The notes beneath the pieces are model-generated. The model made no database searches, was not told the DNA's origin, and was given only the letters and a program-made list of their open reading frames with translations. Of a stretch of DNA of 64,000 nucleotides, positions 45,172 through 54,988 are shown one piece after another. The stretch is taken from assembly GCF_014048465.1 (NCBI RefSeq), contig NZ_PDLY01000002.1:124001-188000 (forward strand), given 5' to 3'. The position numbers were made by a program, and so were the translations under genes. Every line of letters begins with the position of its first letter. Within the stretch, counting starts at the first letter, position 1. The stretch comes from Bombella mellum. GTDB taxonomy: Bacteria; Pseudomonadota; Alphaproteobacteria; Acetobacterales; Acetobacteraceae.

Positions 45172-46557
45172 TTACAGGACAACATCCGCTTCCTGGAAAA
45201 TATGCCGGACATCTTCCTTCCAGACACCATGATAGCGTTCCAGCCACCGCTCCGCCTGCGTTTTTGCGCCGTCGGCAATCTCATAGAGCGGAGCAAGATA
45301 ATATTCCTCTCCAAAACCACGCTTCTGAAGTCCCTGCTCGGAGAGGTCCAGAATACGCTTCGCCAGCGTACGGAGACCGCCGGGGAACGGAGCATCCATG
45401 GCCTGTTCCACGACCAGCTCCGCCAGTGACTGGTAACGCAGCCAGGGCTGTTCCCTCACCACACGCTCCACTTCTGCCAGCACGTCAGGATCATACAGCA
45501 GCCCGACCCAGAAGGCAGACTGGGCCACCATCATGTCGGGCCGCCCGGCATCAGCCCCCCGCATTTCCAGAAACTGCTTGAGACGGACATCCGGGAACAG
45601 GGTCGTCAGATGGTCTTCAAAATCACCTATGGTCGGTCGCAGGCCGATGAGAGGCTCCTGCTCCACACCATCCAGCCATTTGCGGAAAGAACAGCCGGCA
45701 GCATCAATATTCCGGCCATCCCGATGCACGAAGTACATCGGCACATCCAGTGCCCAGTCCACATACTGCTCAAACCCGAACCCTTCTTCAAAGAAAAGGG
45801 TCGGCTGGCCGCTGCGCTGGTTGTCCGTATCCAGCCAGATGTAAGCCCGGTTGGAGAGACGCCCCGTCGGCCTGCCATCCGCAAAAGGCGAGTTCGCCAT
45901 CAGGGCCGTGATGAGCGGCTGGAGGGCAAGAGACACCCGCATCTTGCGGGCCATGTCCGCCTCGCTGGAAAAATCCAGATTGACCTGCACGGTGCAGGTC
46001 CGGGTCATCATGTCCAGCCCACGCCGACCAACCTTGGGCATGTAACGGCGCATGATGGCGTAACGGCTCTTTGGCATCCACGGTATGGCGTCACGCTCCC
46101 AGAGGGGCTGGAACCCAAGAGGCGCAAATCCCAGACCCAGTTTCCTGGCCGGTTCCGCAATCTGCTGGAAATGAGCGATCATTTCCTGCTCGGTTTCCTG
46201 AAGGATCCTGACAGGAGCACCAGACAGCTCGAACTGCCCTGCCGGTTCCAGAGAAATGGACCGGCCCTTGTGCGGCCCCGCCCCTTTCAGGCCGATCAGA
46301 TGGCCATTGTCGCGGATGGCCTGCCAGTCCGGCCCTTCCAGAGCACCCAGCAGGGCACCGATGCCCTCCGGCTCATAGGCAGGCGGAGCGAACGGTTTCA
46401 GCTCCCCTCTGGCACGCTCAGGCAGCCGGAAACCGAACTTCTCATGCTCCGTCCCGATACGCCACTCTTCCTGCGGCTTGCAGCCACGGGCCAGCACGTC
46501 AACAAGCTGCGCCCTGCTCTCGATCAGTGTCGTGTTGCTCTCACCTGGATTGGACAT
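45172..46557 (-). CDS. gshA: Glutamate-cysteine ligase (alphaproteobacterial/plant type)
   Basis: Makes gamma-glutamylcysteine, the first step of glutathione synthesis. The 461-residue protein belongs to the plant/alphaproteobacterial GCS2-like family, with WRIGTEHEKFGF (32-43), a MRRYMPKVG block and TCTVQVNLDFSSE. It shares no obvious motifs with the E. coli-type enzyme. An AAGG ribosome site lies about 8 bases upstream. Glutathione made here would feed the frmAB formaldehyde pathway at the left end of the window. Confidence 0.94.
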   Translation of the reverse strand: MSNPGESNTTLIESRAQLVDVLARGCKPQEEWRIGTEHEKFGFRLPERARGELKPFAPPAYEPEGIGALLGALEGPDWQAIRDNGHLIGLKGAGPHKGRSISLEPAGQFELSGAPVRILQETEQEMIAHFQQIAEPARKLGLGFAPLGFQPLWERDAIPWMPKSRYAIMRRYMPKVGRRGLDMMTRTCTVQVNLDFSSEADMARKMRVSLALQPLITALMANSPFADGRPTGRLSNRAYIWLDTDNQRSGQPTLFFEEGFGFEQYVDWALDVPMYFVHRDGRNIDAAGCSFRKWLDGVEQEPLIGLRPTIGDFEDHLTTLFPDVRLKQFLEMRGADAGRPDMMVAQSAFWVGLLYDPDVLAEVERVVREQPWLRYQSLAELVVEQAMDAPFPGGLRTLAKRILDLSEQGLQKRGFGEEYYLAPLYEIADGAKTQAERWLERYHGVWKEDVRHIFQEADVVL

Positions 46558-46698
46558 TCACAAAACCTTACCGGCTAAATTCCACCACCACATGCCGCAG
46601 GACGCTCAGACTGTCCGTAAGCCAGATGTTCTATAGTAGGGGTCACATTTGCCTCCATTCAAGGGAGCATCACATATTCATCATGTGCCCCGCCTTCT

Positions 46699-47427
46699 TC
46701 ACATCACCTGACCGGTCCTTCCGATCCGGGCCAGAGCGGCACAGGCGGCCGTATCGGCCCGCAATATGCGTGGCCCAAGAGAAAAGGACTGCACGGCCTC
46801 GTGCCGGGACAGACGCACCACCTCTTCCTCGGAGAACCCCCCTTCGGGGCCGATGAGCAGGGCATCACAGTGACCAGGGGCCTCTCCCCCGTCCCGCCGC
46901 TCCAGCGCAACGGCCAGTCTGCGTCGCACGGGCCAGCGGGCAAGGACGGTCGCCAGAGGCTCCAGCGGCATGATGGCGGGGACATCCAGCCGTTCGCACT
47001 GTTCCGCCGCTTCCTGAGCGATCAGGCCCAGGCGTTCGAGATTCAGACGGTGCGTGTTGGTCCGGGCTGTCAGGACCGGACGGAAACGCGTAACACCCAT
47101 TTCCGTCCCCATGCGGATGACCAGTTCCGTCGCATCCCGCTTGAGCGGTGCGAAAAGCAGCTCCACGCCTTCGGTTTCCTGCTGGGGACGCAGACAGGAC
47201 AGAAGGCGTACTCCGGCCTGATTCTTCCCTATCTCATCAAGCGTCGCCTGCCACTCTCCATCCCGCCCATTGAACAGGACGACACCATCACCCTGCTGAA
47301 GGCGCATGACCTTGCCGAGATAATGGGCCTGTCCAGCCGACAGGGAAATCACGCCTCCTTCTTTCCAGGGAGACGATTCATCAGGAACAAAAAGACGGGG
47401 ATCGGTGCGGCTCATGATTTCGGGCAT
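46699..47427 (-). CDS. rsmE: 16S rRNA (uracil1498-N3)-methyltransferase RsmE
   Basis: A SPOUT-fold methyltransferase for U1498 of 16S rRNA. The 242-residue protein has a PUA-like N-terminus with HYLGKVMRLQQGD, then ERLDVPAI and the knot motif LLIGPEGGFSEEE followed by LGPRILRADTA. The ATG at 47427 follows GGGG by 8 bases. A further ATG at 47415 is possible. Divergent from ubiA with 78 bases between. Confidence 0.93.
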   Translation of the reverse strand: MPEIMSRTDPRLFVPDESSPWKEGGVISLSAGQAHYLGKVMRLQQGDGVVLFNGRDGEWQATLDEIGKNQAGVRLLSCLRPQQETEGVELLFAPLKRDATELVIRMGTEMGVTRFRPVLTARTNTHRLNLERLGLIAQEAAEQCERLDVPAIMPLEPLATVLARWPVRRRLAVALERRDGGEAPGHCDALLIGPEGGFSEEEVVRLSRHEAVQSFSLGPRILRADTAACAALARIGRTGQVM

Positions 47428-47505
47428 ACCGTTTTCCCCGACCAGTTTCCAGCATCCACGATAAAATATTGACCTCCCCCCGTTTCTGTCCAATCACTCG
47501 TCCTC

Positions 47506-48423
47506 ATGTCCCTGATACATCCCCACACAGACATCCACAGAAACGGATTCATCGGCCGGCTGAAAGAGCCTTGGCATTCCTACGCCCTGCTGGCACGGCT
47601 GGACCGGCCTGTCGGCACATGGCTGCTTCTGCTTCCCGGCATATTCGGCATCTTTCTGGCTGAGAACCCTTCCTCCCTGACACAGCGCATCATCCATACG
47701 GTGCTCTTTGCCATCGGTTCGCTGCTCATGCGTTCGGCGGGATGCGTGATCAACGACATGTGGGATCGAAAAATCGACGCCCAGGTGTCCCGCACTGCAG
47801 GCAGACCCCTGGCCAGTGGTGCCCTCACCCTGAAACAGGGGCTTGGCCTCCTCGGAATCCTCCTGCTGGGCGGGCTGGCCGTCCTTCTGGCCCTTCCCCC
47901 GCTCTGCTGGGCACTCGCTCCTCTGGCCATGCTTCTGGTCGCCTTCTATCCGGCCGCCAAAAGGCTGACATGGTGGCCGCAGCTCGTCATGGGGTTCACT
48001 TTCGGCTTTGGTGCTCCGATGGGATATGCCGCCAGCCAGCTCACCATCGACCTACCCGGCTTCCTGCTTTATGGAGGCGTCATCATCTGGCAGCTCGGGT
48101 TCGACACCATCTACGGCTTTCAGGACATGGAAGATGACGCCCGCATAGGGGTCAAATCCACCTCCCGGCTGATGCTGGATCACGCCCACCTGTTCGTCGG
48201 CCTCTGCTATGCCACGGCCCTCGGGCTGTTCGCCGCATCAGCACTGGCAGCCGGGCTTCATCCCCTCTTCTGGCCTCCCTTCCTGCTGGCCTGCGCCATC
48301 CTGGCCCGGCAGACGGTCCGCCTTGCTCCGCATGATGCACCGCTCTGCCTTCACTTCTTCCGGCAAAACGTGCTGGTCGGCATGATCCTGGCCGTCGCCT
48401 TCATTCTGGGGCGGCTTGTCTGA
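47506..48423 (+). CDS. ubiA: 4-hydroxybenzoate polyprenyltransferase UbiA
   Basis: Attaches the polyprenyl tail to 4-hydroxybenzoate in ubiquinone synthesis. It is an integral inner-membrane protein of 305 residues with about eight helices. Prenyl-diphosphate motifs are NDMWDRKID (about 83-91) and DMEDDARIGVKS (about 206-217). No clear ribosome site precedes the ATG. It works downstream of the polyprenyl synthase encoded at 31665-32723. Confidence 0.94.
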   Translation: MSLIHPHTDIHRNGFIGRLKEPWHSYALLARLDRPVGTWLLLLPGIFGIFLAENPSSLTQRIIHTVLFAIGSLLMRSAGCVINDMWDRKIDAQVSRTAGRPLASGALTLKQGLGLLGILLLGGLAVLLALPPLCWALAPLAMLLVAFYPAAKRLTWWPQLVMGFTFGFGAPMGYAASQLTIDLPGFLLYGGVIIWQLGFDTIYGFQDMEDDARIGVKSTSRLMLDHAHLFVGLCYATALGLFAASALAAGLHPLFWPPFLLACAILARQTVRLAPHDAPLCLHFFRQNVLVGMILAVAFILGRLV

Positions 48424-48440
48424 CCCCCAGTCCGCACAAA

Positions 48441-48470
48441 AAAGGAGCCTTCCCCACGGGAGGCTCCTTT
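48441..48470. terminator. Terminator between ubiA and an MFS gene
   Basis: AAAGGAGCC (48441-48449) pairs with GGCTCCTTT (48462-48470), with an inner CCC/GGG extension and a one-base bulge. On the minus strand a T-run follows (As at 48438-48443), serving the MFS gene. It lies 18 bases after the ubiA stop and may act on both strands. Confidence 0.8.
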
Positions 48471-48493
48471 CATGCCCGAAAAGCCGGAACCAC

Positions 48494-49903
48494 TCAAACT
48501 GGCTGGACAGGCCGATTTTTCAGAAGGGTCCGTCCCGCACTCAGGGCCGCTCCACAGAAGGCCACGAACGCTGCCGCCCCAAGACAGATGAAGGCTGGAT
48601 GGGGAAAAAGCGTGAACAGCCCAGCCACCAACAGCGCACCGGTCGTCTGACCTGAAAGACGGGCCACGGAGAGCATTCCGCTTGCCCCACCTTCCCTGCC
48701 GGGAGGGGCCGTCACCATGATGGCCCGGTTGTTCGGCGGCTGGAAGAAACCGAAGCCCATGCCCGCCACGAGCGTCCGCCAGGCAATGGCCATGTTGCTG
48801 GCATCCAGCGGCAATGTGCAGAGCAGTATGAACCCTGTGCAGGTCACCAGCAGACCAATGGAGGACAGCATGGAGGCCGGAAAACGGTCAGCAATCCTGC
48901 CAACCATGAATGACATCACGGCCACGCCCACAGCCCAGGGGGCGATCAGCAGACCAACCGTTGCCGGATTTTTATGGAAAGCAATGGCCAGCGTGAAAGG
49001 CATGGCCACGATATACAGATTGGAAGCCACGAACCCGCAAAAGCTCACCAGACAGGCAACGAGAAACGGAACCCGCTTCAGCAGGTCCAGCGGGACGATG
49101 GGTTCCTGCCGTTTTTTCTGCCAGCGCAGAAGCAGCCACCAGCTCACGAGGCTCCAGCCCGTCAGACCGGCCCCCCATCCCAGATCACCGTGCATGAGGC
49201 TGTCCAGCCCTATCCCCAACAGGGCAAAGGAGGCAACCGTCAGCAGGGAACCAAGAATGTCGGTTTTCACCTCACTGCGGGGAGTTTTAGGCAGGGCTTT
49301 GCTGGCCAGCAGGATGGCCACGCCCCCCAGTGGAAGGTTGATCCAGAAAATCCACGGCCACGAGGAAATGGACAGGATGAACGACCCGATGGTCGGCCCC
49401 AGGGCCACGCCCAGCCCGATGAACAGACCGTTGAGCGCAATCCCCTTGCCTATGAGCTTGTGCGGATAAATGAAGCGCACAAGCGCAATATTCACACTCA
49501 TGATGCAGGAGCTGCCAACACCCTGAAGAGCCCGGGCAAGCGTCAGCTCCAGCATGTTCTGCGACATGGCACAGGCCACAGACGCAATGAGAAACAGGAC
49601 AATTCCCAGCTGGCTCATCCGCCCAAAACCAACCCTGGCCCCAATGGCGGCCAATGGCAGGAGACAGGCCAGATTGGCCAGCTGGTAGGCATTGATGACC
49701 CAGATCGCCTGCGAAGCAGAAGAGTGGAGATCCGTTGCGATGGTGGGCAGGGCCACATTCGCAACGGAATAATCCAGGATCGAAAGCATCAATGCCAGAA
49801 TGACAGATGACATCGCCTTGAAGCGTTGCATCCCGTAAAGGCCTGCGTGCCTCTCCGGGTCGTATTCTCCCTCAAGGCTAGGATCTGCCATCTTACTGCC
49901 CAT
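48494..49903 (-). CDS. MFS drug-efflux-type transporter (DHA2/EmrB-like)
   Basis: About 469 residues with 13-14 predicted membrane helices. The DHA2 pattern shows LDYSVANVALPTIA in helix 1, WVINAYQLANLACLLPL in helix 2, and the motif-C-like GLGVALGPTIGSFI. This suggests proton-driven export of drugs or other small molecules, substrate unknown. The ATG at 49903 overlaps the upstream transporter by 11 bases. An ATG at 49891 directly after that stop is equally possible. It is co-transcribed with the sugar porter. Confidence 0.88.
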   Translation of the reverse strand: MGSKMADPSLEGEYDPERHAGLYGMQRFKAMSSVILALMLSILDYSVANVALPTIATDLHSSASQAIWVINAYQLANLACLLPLAAIGARVGFGRMSQLGIVLFLIASVACAMSQNMLELTLARALQGVGSSCIMSVNIALVRFIYPHKLIGKGIALNGLFIGLGVALGPTIGSFILSISSWPWIFWINLPLGGVAILLASKALPKTPRSEVKTDILGSLLTVASFALLGIGLDSLMHGDLGWGAGLTGWSLVSWWLLLRWQKKRQEPIVPLDLLKRVPFLVACLVSFCGFVASNLYIVAMPFTLAIAFHKNPATVGLLIAPWAVGVAVMSFMVGRIADRFPASMLSSIGLLVTCTGFILLCTLPLDASNMAIAWRTLVAGMGFGFFQPPNNRAIMVTAPPGREGGASGMLSVARLSGQTTGALLVAGLFTLFPHPAFICLGAAAFVAFCGAALSAGRTLLKNRPVQPV

Positions 49904-51326
49904 TACCCTCTGGTTCTCCCAATTTACGCAGGGGCACCCCTGCAAAAAGATTCGCTTCGATCCGCTCCAGCGAAGCACCCTTCGTCTCCGGGACAAAACC
50001 CAGAGTAATCAGCACGAACAGGCCATTGAACGCTGCAAACAGGATGAAGGTCCAAGACGCACCCATCGCCAGCATCATCAGCGGGAAAATGCTGGAAACA
50101 ACCCAGTTGGCCACCCAGTTTGTCACCGTGGAACAGCCGATACCAAAGTCACGGCCACGTGTCGGCTGAACCTCGGAGCACAGGGCCCAGACAAGCGGTC
50201 CCTCACCAATGGCAAAACCGGCCACAAAGACAAGGATCAGAGCGCAGAGCAGGATGGAAGCGGCCAGGCTGCCACCACCAAAAGCCAGCACTGCACCGAC
50301 ACCAACCAGCGAAGCACCAACGATGACACAGCTCGTCAACAGCAGCGGACGACGGCCCCACCTGTCGGCGTACCGGATGGCCACACCCGTGAAAACCATG
50401 TTGGTCAGCCCGACCAGTGTCGTGGCCCACACGGCAGCATTGGTCCCGAAATGGGCAGCTTCGAATACGCGCGGCGCATAGTAAAGCAGGGCGTTGATCC
50501 CGCTCAGCTGCTGCATGATCTGGAGGGTGATCCCCAGAAACACGGAACGACGGAAGTTGGGGTTGCTACGAAACAGCCCATATCCGGCATCACTGCTCTT
50601 GGAGAGACGGTCGTCGATATCGGCCAGCTCCGCTTCCGCCACTTCCTCATCAGAACGCAGCATACGCAGCACCTTGCGGGCACGCTCCGTATCACCACGC
50701 ATCATCAGCCAGCGAGGGCTGTGCGGCAGAATCAGCACCACACCGAGGAACAGGGCTGCCGGAACTCCCATGATCCCGAGCATCCAACGCCAGTGCCCCC
50801 CCTCGGACAGGATGCTATCGGACACGAATGCCAGAAAAATCCCGAGCGTAACCATCAGCTGGTAGAAGGAAATCATGGCACCACGGGCCGATTCGACCGT
50901 GATCTCAGAAATGTAGAGCGGAGCTGCAAATGCTGCCACGCCAACAGCCAGCCCCAACAGGACACGCCCTGTAATGAGCAGGGCCACCCCGGGAGCAAAC
51001 GCACAGAAAAGCGTACCAACCAGAAAAAGGATCCCGGCACCCAACATGGCACCCGGGCGACCAAAAGAAACGGAAATGCGACCAGCAAATGTAGCACCAA
51101 CAGCAGCACCAGCCATCATGGACGACACGATCCACCCCTGCATGGCGGCACCAGCATGGAAATCAGTCGCAATGAACGGCAGAGCACCGGCGACAACGCC
51201 TGTATCCAACCCAAACATCAACCCGGAAAGGGCCGCAAGAATGCCAAGAAACGTAGCACGCCCTGTCGTCTTCTGAGACGAAGAGGCACCGCCCCCACTC
51301 CTGGCTGCCGGCGTTACTCCTACCAT
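49893..51326 (-). CDS. Sugar porter family MFS transporter (GalP/XylE-like)
   Basis: A 477-residue, 12-helix proton symporter for hexoses or pentoses. Sugar-porter signatures present are FGLDTGVVAGALPFI (helix 1), SEITVESARGAM, QQLSGINALLYYAP (helix 7), RYADRWGRRPLL and the terminal PETKG (helix 12 end). Substrate is not certain; glucose or galactose is usual. It heads a two-gene operon with the DHA2 transporter. Pairing with an efflux pump is unusual and may indicate import and overflow export, which is speculation. Confidence 0.92.
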   Translation of the reverse strand: MVGVTPAARSGGGASSSQKTTGRATFLGILAALSGLMFGLDTGVVAGALPFIATDFHAGAAMQGWIVSSMMAGAAVGATFAGRISVSFGRPGAMLGAGILFLVGTLFCAFAPGVALLITGRVLLGLAVGVAAFAAPLYISEITVESARGAMISFYQLMVTLGIFLAFVSDSILSEGGHWRWMLGIMGVPAALFLGVVLILPHSPRWLMMRGDTERARKVLRMLRSDEEVAEAELADIDDRLSKSSDAGYGLFRSNPNFRRSVFLGITLQIMQQLSGINALLYYAPRVFEAAHFGTNAAVWATTLVGLTNMVFTGVAIRYADRWGRRPLLLTSCVIVGASLVGVGAVLAFGGGSLAASILLCALILVFVAGFAIGEGPLVWALCSEVQPTRGRDFGIGCSTVTNWVANWVVSSIFPLMMLAMGASWTFILFAAFNGLFVLITLGFVPETKGASLERIEANLFAGVPLRKLGEPEGNGQ

Positions 51327-51413
51327 GATAACTCCTCATTCATAAAGGTCATACGCCCCTCCGGCATCAGGGCGTGCAGCGATTATGGACGTTATTGCTC
51401 CAAATTCAATAAA

Positions 51414-52781
51414 TTATCGCTCATCCTGCTTCACGAATGGATTACGGCTCCCCCGCAGCAGCAGCCGGATCGGCGTGCCGGGAAGATGGAAGGTCTCCCG
51501 CAGCCCGTTGATGAGATAACGCTTGTAACTGTCCGGCAGCTGCTCCGCTCTCGTGCCGAACAGAACGAAGGTTGGCGGACGGCTCTTCGCCTGCGTCATG
51601 TAACGCAGTTTCAGCCTGCGCCCATCCACCAGTGGTGGCTGGTGACGCTCCACGGCTTCCTCGAACCAGCGGTTGAGGTCACTGGTCCCCACACGGGCGT
51701 TCCAGACCTCGCTGGCCCTGCGGACCGCAGGCAGAAGACGGTGCAACCCTTCCCCGGTCAGGGCCGAGAACGTCACGACCTCGATCCCGCGCATCTGGGC
51801 TAGGGAAATTTCAATCCTGTCGGAAATGGCCTTGCGGGTTGCCTGACGCTCCCGCACCGCATCCCACTTGTTGAGGGCCAGGACACAGGCTCGCCCTTCC
51901 CGCTCAATCAGACGGGCGATCTGCAGGTCCTGTTCATCCACGCCCCGGTCCGCATCAAGAACCAGCACGACCACCTCGGCCATCTTCATAGCCTCGATGG
52001 ACGCAGAAACGGAAACACGTTCCAGCCCTTCCTGGACACGGGCACGCTTTCTCATCCCGGCCGTGTCGACAATCTCGATCGGCCCGGCCTCATCCTCCAG
52101 CATGACACTGACGGCATCCCGGGTCAGACCGGCCTCCGGGCCGGTAATCATCCGCTCTTCGCCCAGAAGACTGTTCAGGAGGGTGGATTTTCCAGCATTC
52201 GGACGGCCGATGATGGCGATACGCAGCGGTTTCTCACCATCCTGCTCGGCCAGTGTCTCCTCATCCGGCAACAGGCTGACGATCTCGCCCATCAGATCGG
52301 CCAGCCCTTCACCATGCTCGGCAGACATGGCCAGCGGTGTCCCCAGACCGAGGGAATAGGCTTCCATCGCCGCCTCAGCCCCTGCCCGTCCCTCGGCCTT
52401 GTTGGCCACCAGCAGGACAGGCCGGTTCTGACGTCGCAGCCAGTTGGCAAAATGCGCATCAGCAGGAGTGATGCCAGACCGTGCATCAACACAGAAGACG
52501 ACCAGATCGGCCTGGGCGATGCCCTGCTCGGAAGAGGCCCGCATCCGCCCGAACAGCGTTTCCGGGGCCGCCTCCTCAAGACCGGCCGTGTCCACCAGCC
52601 GTACACGACGGCCCCGCAGCATGGCCACGCCGTCCTTGCGGTCTCTCGTCACTCCCGGCTCGTCCGAGACGATCGCCTGACGTCGCCCGACCAGCCGGTT
52701 GAAGATGGTGGACTTCCCTACATTGGGACGACCCGCAATGACGACGACAGGCAGCCTGCCTGTCCCAGAATCATCAACCAT
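51414..52781 (-). CDS. der: Ribosome biogenesis GTPase Der (EngA)
   Basis: A double GTPase needed for 50S subunit assembly. The 455-residue protein has two tandem G domains, each with a P-loop (GRPNVGKS at 17-24 and GRPNAGKS near 193), DxxG switches (DTAGLEE, DTAGMRK) and NKxD (NKAE in the first domain, NKWD in the second). A C-terminal KH-like domain follows. The first-domain NKAE is the usual divergent form. The ATG at 52781 overlaps the bamB stop by 8 bases. Upstream in-frame codons at 52799 and 52805 are possible. Confidence 0.95.
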   Translation of the reverse strand: MVDDSGTGRLPVVVIAGRPNVGKSTIFNRLVGRRQAIVSDEPGVTRDRKDGVAMLRGRRVRLVDTAGLEEAAPETLFGRMRASSEQGIAQADLVVFCVDARSGITPADAHFANWLRRQNRPVLLVANKAEGRAGAEAAMEAYSLGLGTPLAMSAEHGEGLADLMGEIVSLLPDEETLAEQDGEKPLRIAIIGRPNAGKSTLLNSLLGEERMITGPEAGLTRDAVSVMLEDEAGPIEIVDTAGMRKRARVQEGLERVSVSASIEAMKMAEVVVLVLDADRGVDEQDLQIARLIEREGRACVLALNKWDAVRERQATRKAISDRIEISLAQMRGIEVVTFSALTGEGLHRLLPAVRRASEVWNARVGTSDLNRWFEEAVERHQPPLVDGRRLKLRYMTQAKSRPPTFVLFGTRAEQLPDSYKRYLINGLRETFHLPGTPIRLLLRGSRNPFVKQDER

Positions 52782-54144
52782 AAGCGCGGAGAACACCATC
52801 TTCACTCAGGACAAGCAGCTGCCCGTCACAGACGATCGGCTGCACCTGACAGGAGGACGGCGTGTCTATCTTCCCTTCTTCCTGCCCCGTCTGGGCATTC
52901 ACGATCACCATGCCGCCACGCTCCATGCTGGAGAGGCAGACAAGCCTGTTGTTCAGCAGGATCGGCCCCATCCACTGGATCGGCCCCTTCTCCTGCTCTG
53001 GCTTCCTGTACCGTGCCAGCTGTCTGACCCAGCGCACCTGCCCCGTCACACGGTCAAGACAGGCCAGCTGCTGGTCCAGGGAGATGAGATACAGCCATTC
53101 GCCGCAGACACAGAGCGGTGACTGACCGCTGACCTCACGCTCCCACAGGCGACGGCCCGACCGCATGTCAATGGCCACCAGCACGCGAGAAAGGGAAACG
53201 GCGTAAGCCGTTCCCCCCACGACCACGGGACCACCACGCACGCAGGCAAAATCCAGCATGGCACCCAGCCCGTTGCCCCCGCCAAGGCTGTCACTCCAGA
53301 CGACCTCACCGGAAGCGGCACGCAGGGCCACAAGATCACCACTGCCAAAACCGGCCACCACAATGCCATTGACGATGGCTGGCGCACCGGCCCCGAACAT
53401 GGTCGTATTGACGTCCGTTGCCTGATAGGTCCAACGCTGCTGCCCCGTGGCGGCATCCACGGCATAAAGACGGGCATCAATGGTCGTGAACACCATCAGC
53501 CCGTCCACGACCGTCGGGGCCGAGCGACCTGGCGTCCCGATGTCAATTGCCCATTTCTGATGACCCGTGGCCGCATCCAGAGCAAGGGCCTGTGCCACCC
53601 CATCGACGACATACAGGGTATCACCCACCAGAGCGATGCCCCCTCCAAGATTGGTGGAGCGTGTCTTGCGGGCAGGCTGGAGACGCCAGAGCCTTTCACG
53701 TCGTGGCCAGCTCCAGGCCCGGATGACACCTTCGGCATCCACCGTGAACATGCGGCCATTGCCGATCACTGGCGTGGACTGGAGGGCACCCTTGCGGTTG
53801 GGCACGAATGCCACGAAGGACAGCCAGCCCACACGGTTCACGCCGGACCCGACAGACTCACTCCAGAGTTCCCTGGTCCCGCTCCAGGCCGCATTGACAG
53901 CCTCATGGGAGGCCAGACGTCCTTCCTGGGTCCATTCCGTCACGGGCTGAACGGGAGGCAGGGTGACTGGAGCCGTATCCCGTGGGTCCACCGTCAGGCC
54001 AGCCCCCGTGGACAGCACGTCAATCCTGCGCCCCGGCAGCACCGTCTTTTTCGGATCATCTGAAAAAGCCCCGCAGCCGGCAAGGCCGGTCAGGGCAGCA
54101 AAGGAACAGGCTCCCTTGAGCAGGGCACGGCGGGATGCTCCCAT
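52774..54144 (-). CDS. bamB: Outer-membrane assembly lipoprotein BamB
   Basis: A PQQ-like beta-propeller lipoprotein of the BAM complex. The 456-residue protein has a lipoprotein signal with lipobox LAGC (Cys24), then repeated propeller blades (RAWSWPRRERLWRL, LDAATGHQKWAI, VDAATGQQRW, LRAASGEVVW). The ATG at 54144 is preferred because GGAGG lies 8 bases upstream and the signal length is normal. An ATG at 54183 overlapping the previous stop would add 13 residues. The YfgM-bamB-der order is conserved across proteobacteria and supports BamB over a PQQ enzyme. Confidence 0.93.
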   Translation of the reverse strand: MGASRRALLKGACSFAALTGLAGCGAFSDDPKKTVLPGRRIDVLSTGAGLTVDPRDTAPVTLPPVQPVTEWTQEGRLASHEAVNAAWSGTRELWSESVGSGVNRVGWLSFVAFVPNRKGALQSTPVIGNGRMFTVDAEGVIRAWSWPRRERLWRLQPARKTRSTNLGGGIALVGDTLYVVDGVAQALALDAATGHQKWAIDIGTPGRSAPTVVDGLMVFTTIDARLYAVDAATGQQRWTYQATDVNTTMFGAGAPAIVNGIVVAGFGSGDLVALRAASGEVVWSDSLGGGNGLGAMLDFACVRGGPVVVGGTAYAVSLSRVLVAIDMRSGRRLWEREVSGQSPLCVCGEWLYLISLDQQLACLDRVTGQVRWVRQLARYRKPEQEKGPIQWMGPILLNNRLVCLSSMERGGMVIVNAQTGQEEGKIDTPSSCQVQPIVCDGQLLVLSEDGVLRAYG

Positions 54145-54179
54145 GGATCTGTCCTCCACGACTGAAGAAAAACGATGGT

Positions 54180-54872
54180 TCATCCGGCCTCTCCCAAAGT
54201 CTGTAACAACATTCCGGCCCGCTGCCGCAGCTCATCCGTACTGTCGGGCGAAGCCTGTACCTCGAGCAGAAGACGACGTGCCTCCACATGGTCCGCCTGC
54301 GTCGAGTCCGCAGTCAGGTCAAGTACGGCCAGCCCCTCCTTTGCCAGAGGTGTCCAGCTTCCACCCTGCTGCACAAGGGCCTGATAGCCACGGCGCAGCT
54401 CGTCCTTCGGAGCCGCTCCCATGCGGGCATTCAGGAGACAATACTGCGCCATCATCCGCAGCGAGCTGTCAGAAGCAGCGTCTTCAGCCACCTGCTGCCA
54501 CAGTTTCAGGGCAGCCTGACCGTCATGATCCTGCGCCTTCAGCTCGGCAAGATACATGGCCGCATAACTGCGGATGCCCTGCGGTGCAGACCGGGCGAGT
54601 TCTGCAAACAGACCTTCCGCCTTCTGGCGGTCCTCAGCCGTGGCCGGGGTCGTGCCATCCGGCCCGACCAGAAGATGCATGGCCTCAAAATACCGGTCCG
54701 AAGCCTCCGCCTGCGCCACATGGAGCCGGTGCTGCTGCCAGCCCCACACGCCCCCGGCAATGCCAGCCACCACCAGCACAACCGCAAGAACAACACCCAC
54801 GCGAAGAGCCATGGACCTGAGCCGCAGCAGACGCTGCTCCTCTTCCACTTCCCTGATCAAATCGTCTGCCAC
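54180..54872 (-). CDS. YfgM-like tetratricopeptide protein
   Basis: A 230-residue inner-membrane-anchored protein with one membrane helix (about 24-46, VGVVLAVVLVVAGIAGGVWGW) and a periplasmic TPR-like helical domain. E. coli YfgM is an ancillary subunit of the SecYEG translocon that works with periplasmic chaperones. Position just before bamB and der matches the enterobacterial order. Its stop overlaps the first possible bamB start by 4 bases. Confidence 0.88.
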   Translation of the reverse strand: MADDLIREVEEEQRLLRLRSMALRVGVVLAVVLVVAGIAGGVWGWQQHRLHVAQAEASDRYFEAMHLLVGPDGTTPATAEDRQKAEGLFAELARSAPQGIRSYAAMYLAELKAQDHDGQAALKLWQQVAEDAASDSSLRMMAQYCLLNARMGAAPKDELRRGYQALVQQGGSWTPLAKEGLAVLDLTADSTQADHVEARRLLLEVQASPDSTDELRQRAGMLLQTLGEAG

Positions 54873-54988
54873 GCCATATCCTTAGCTGGACCAGTCATGA
54901 AAATTCTGGACCCCCTATAGCATGACGGTCCAGTAACAAACATCCTCCTTCACAAAAATTCACACCCTGCCCGTCTCCATTCGGCCCT

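Noticed and set aside
50451-51803. A 450-codon frame antisense to the sugar porter and der
   Set aside because: It crosses two well-supported genes and yields a basic, His/Gln-rich sequence typical of reverse frames.
52774-54144. BamB as a PQQ-dependent dehydrogenase
   Set aside because: It has PQQ-like propeller repeats but also a lipobox, a normal BamB length and YfgM-bamB-der gene order, with no catalytic quinoprotein motif.
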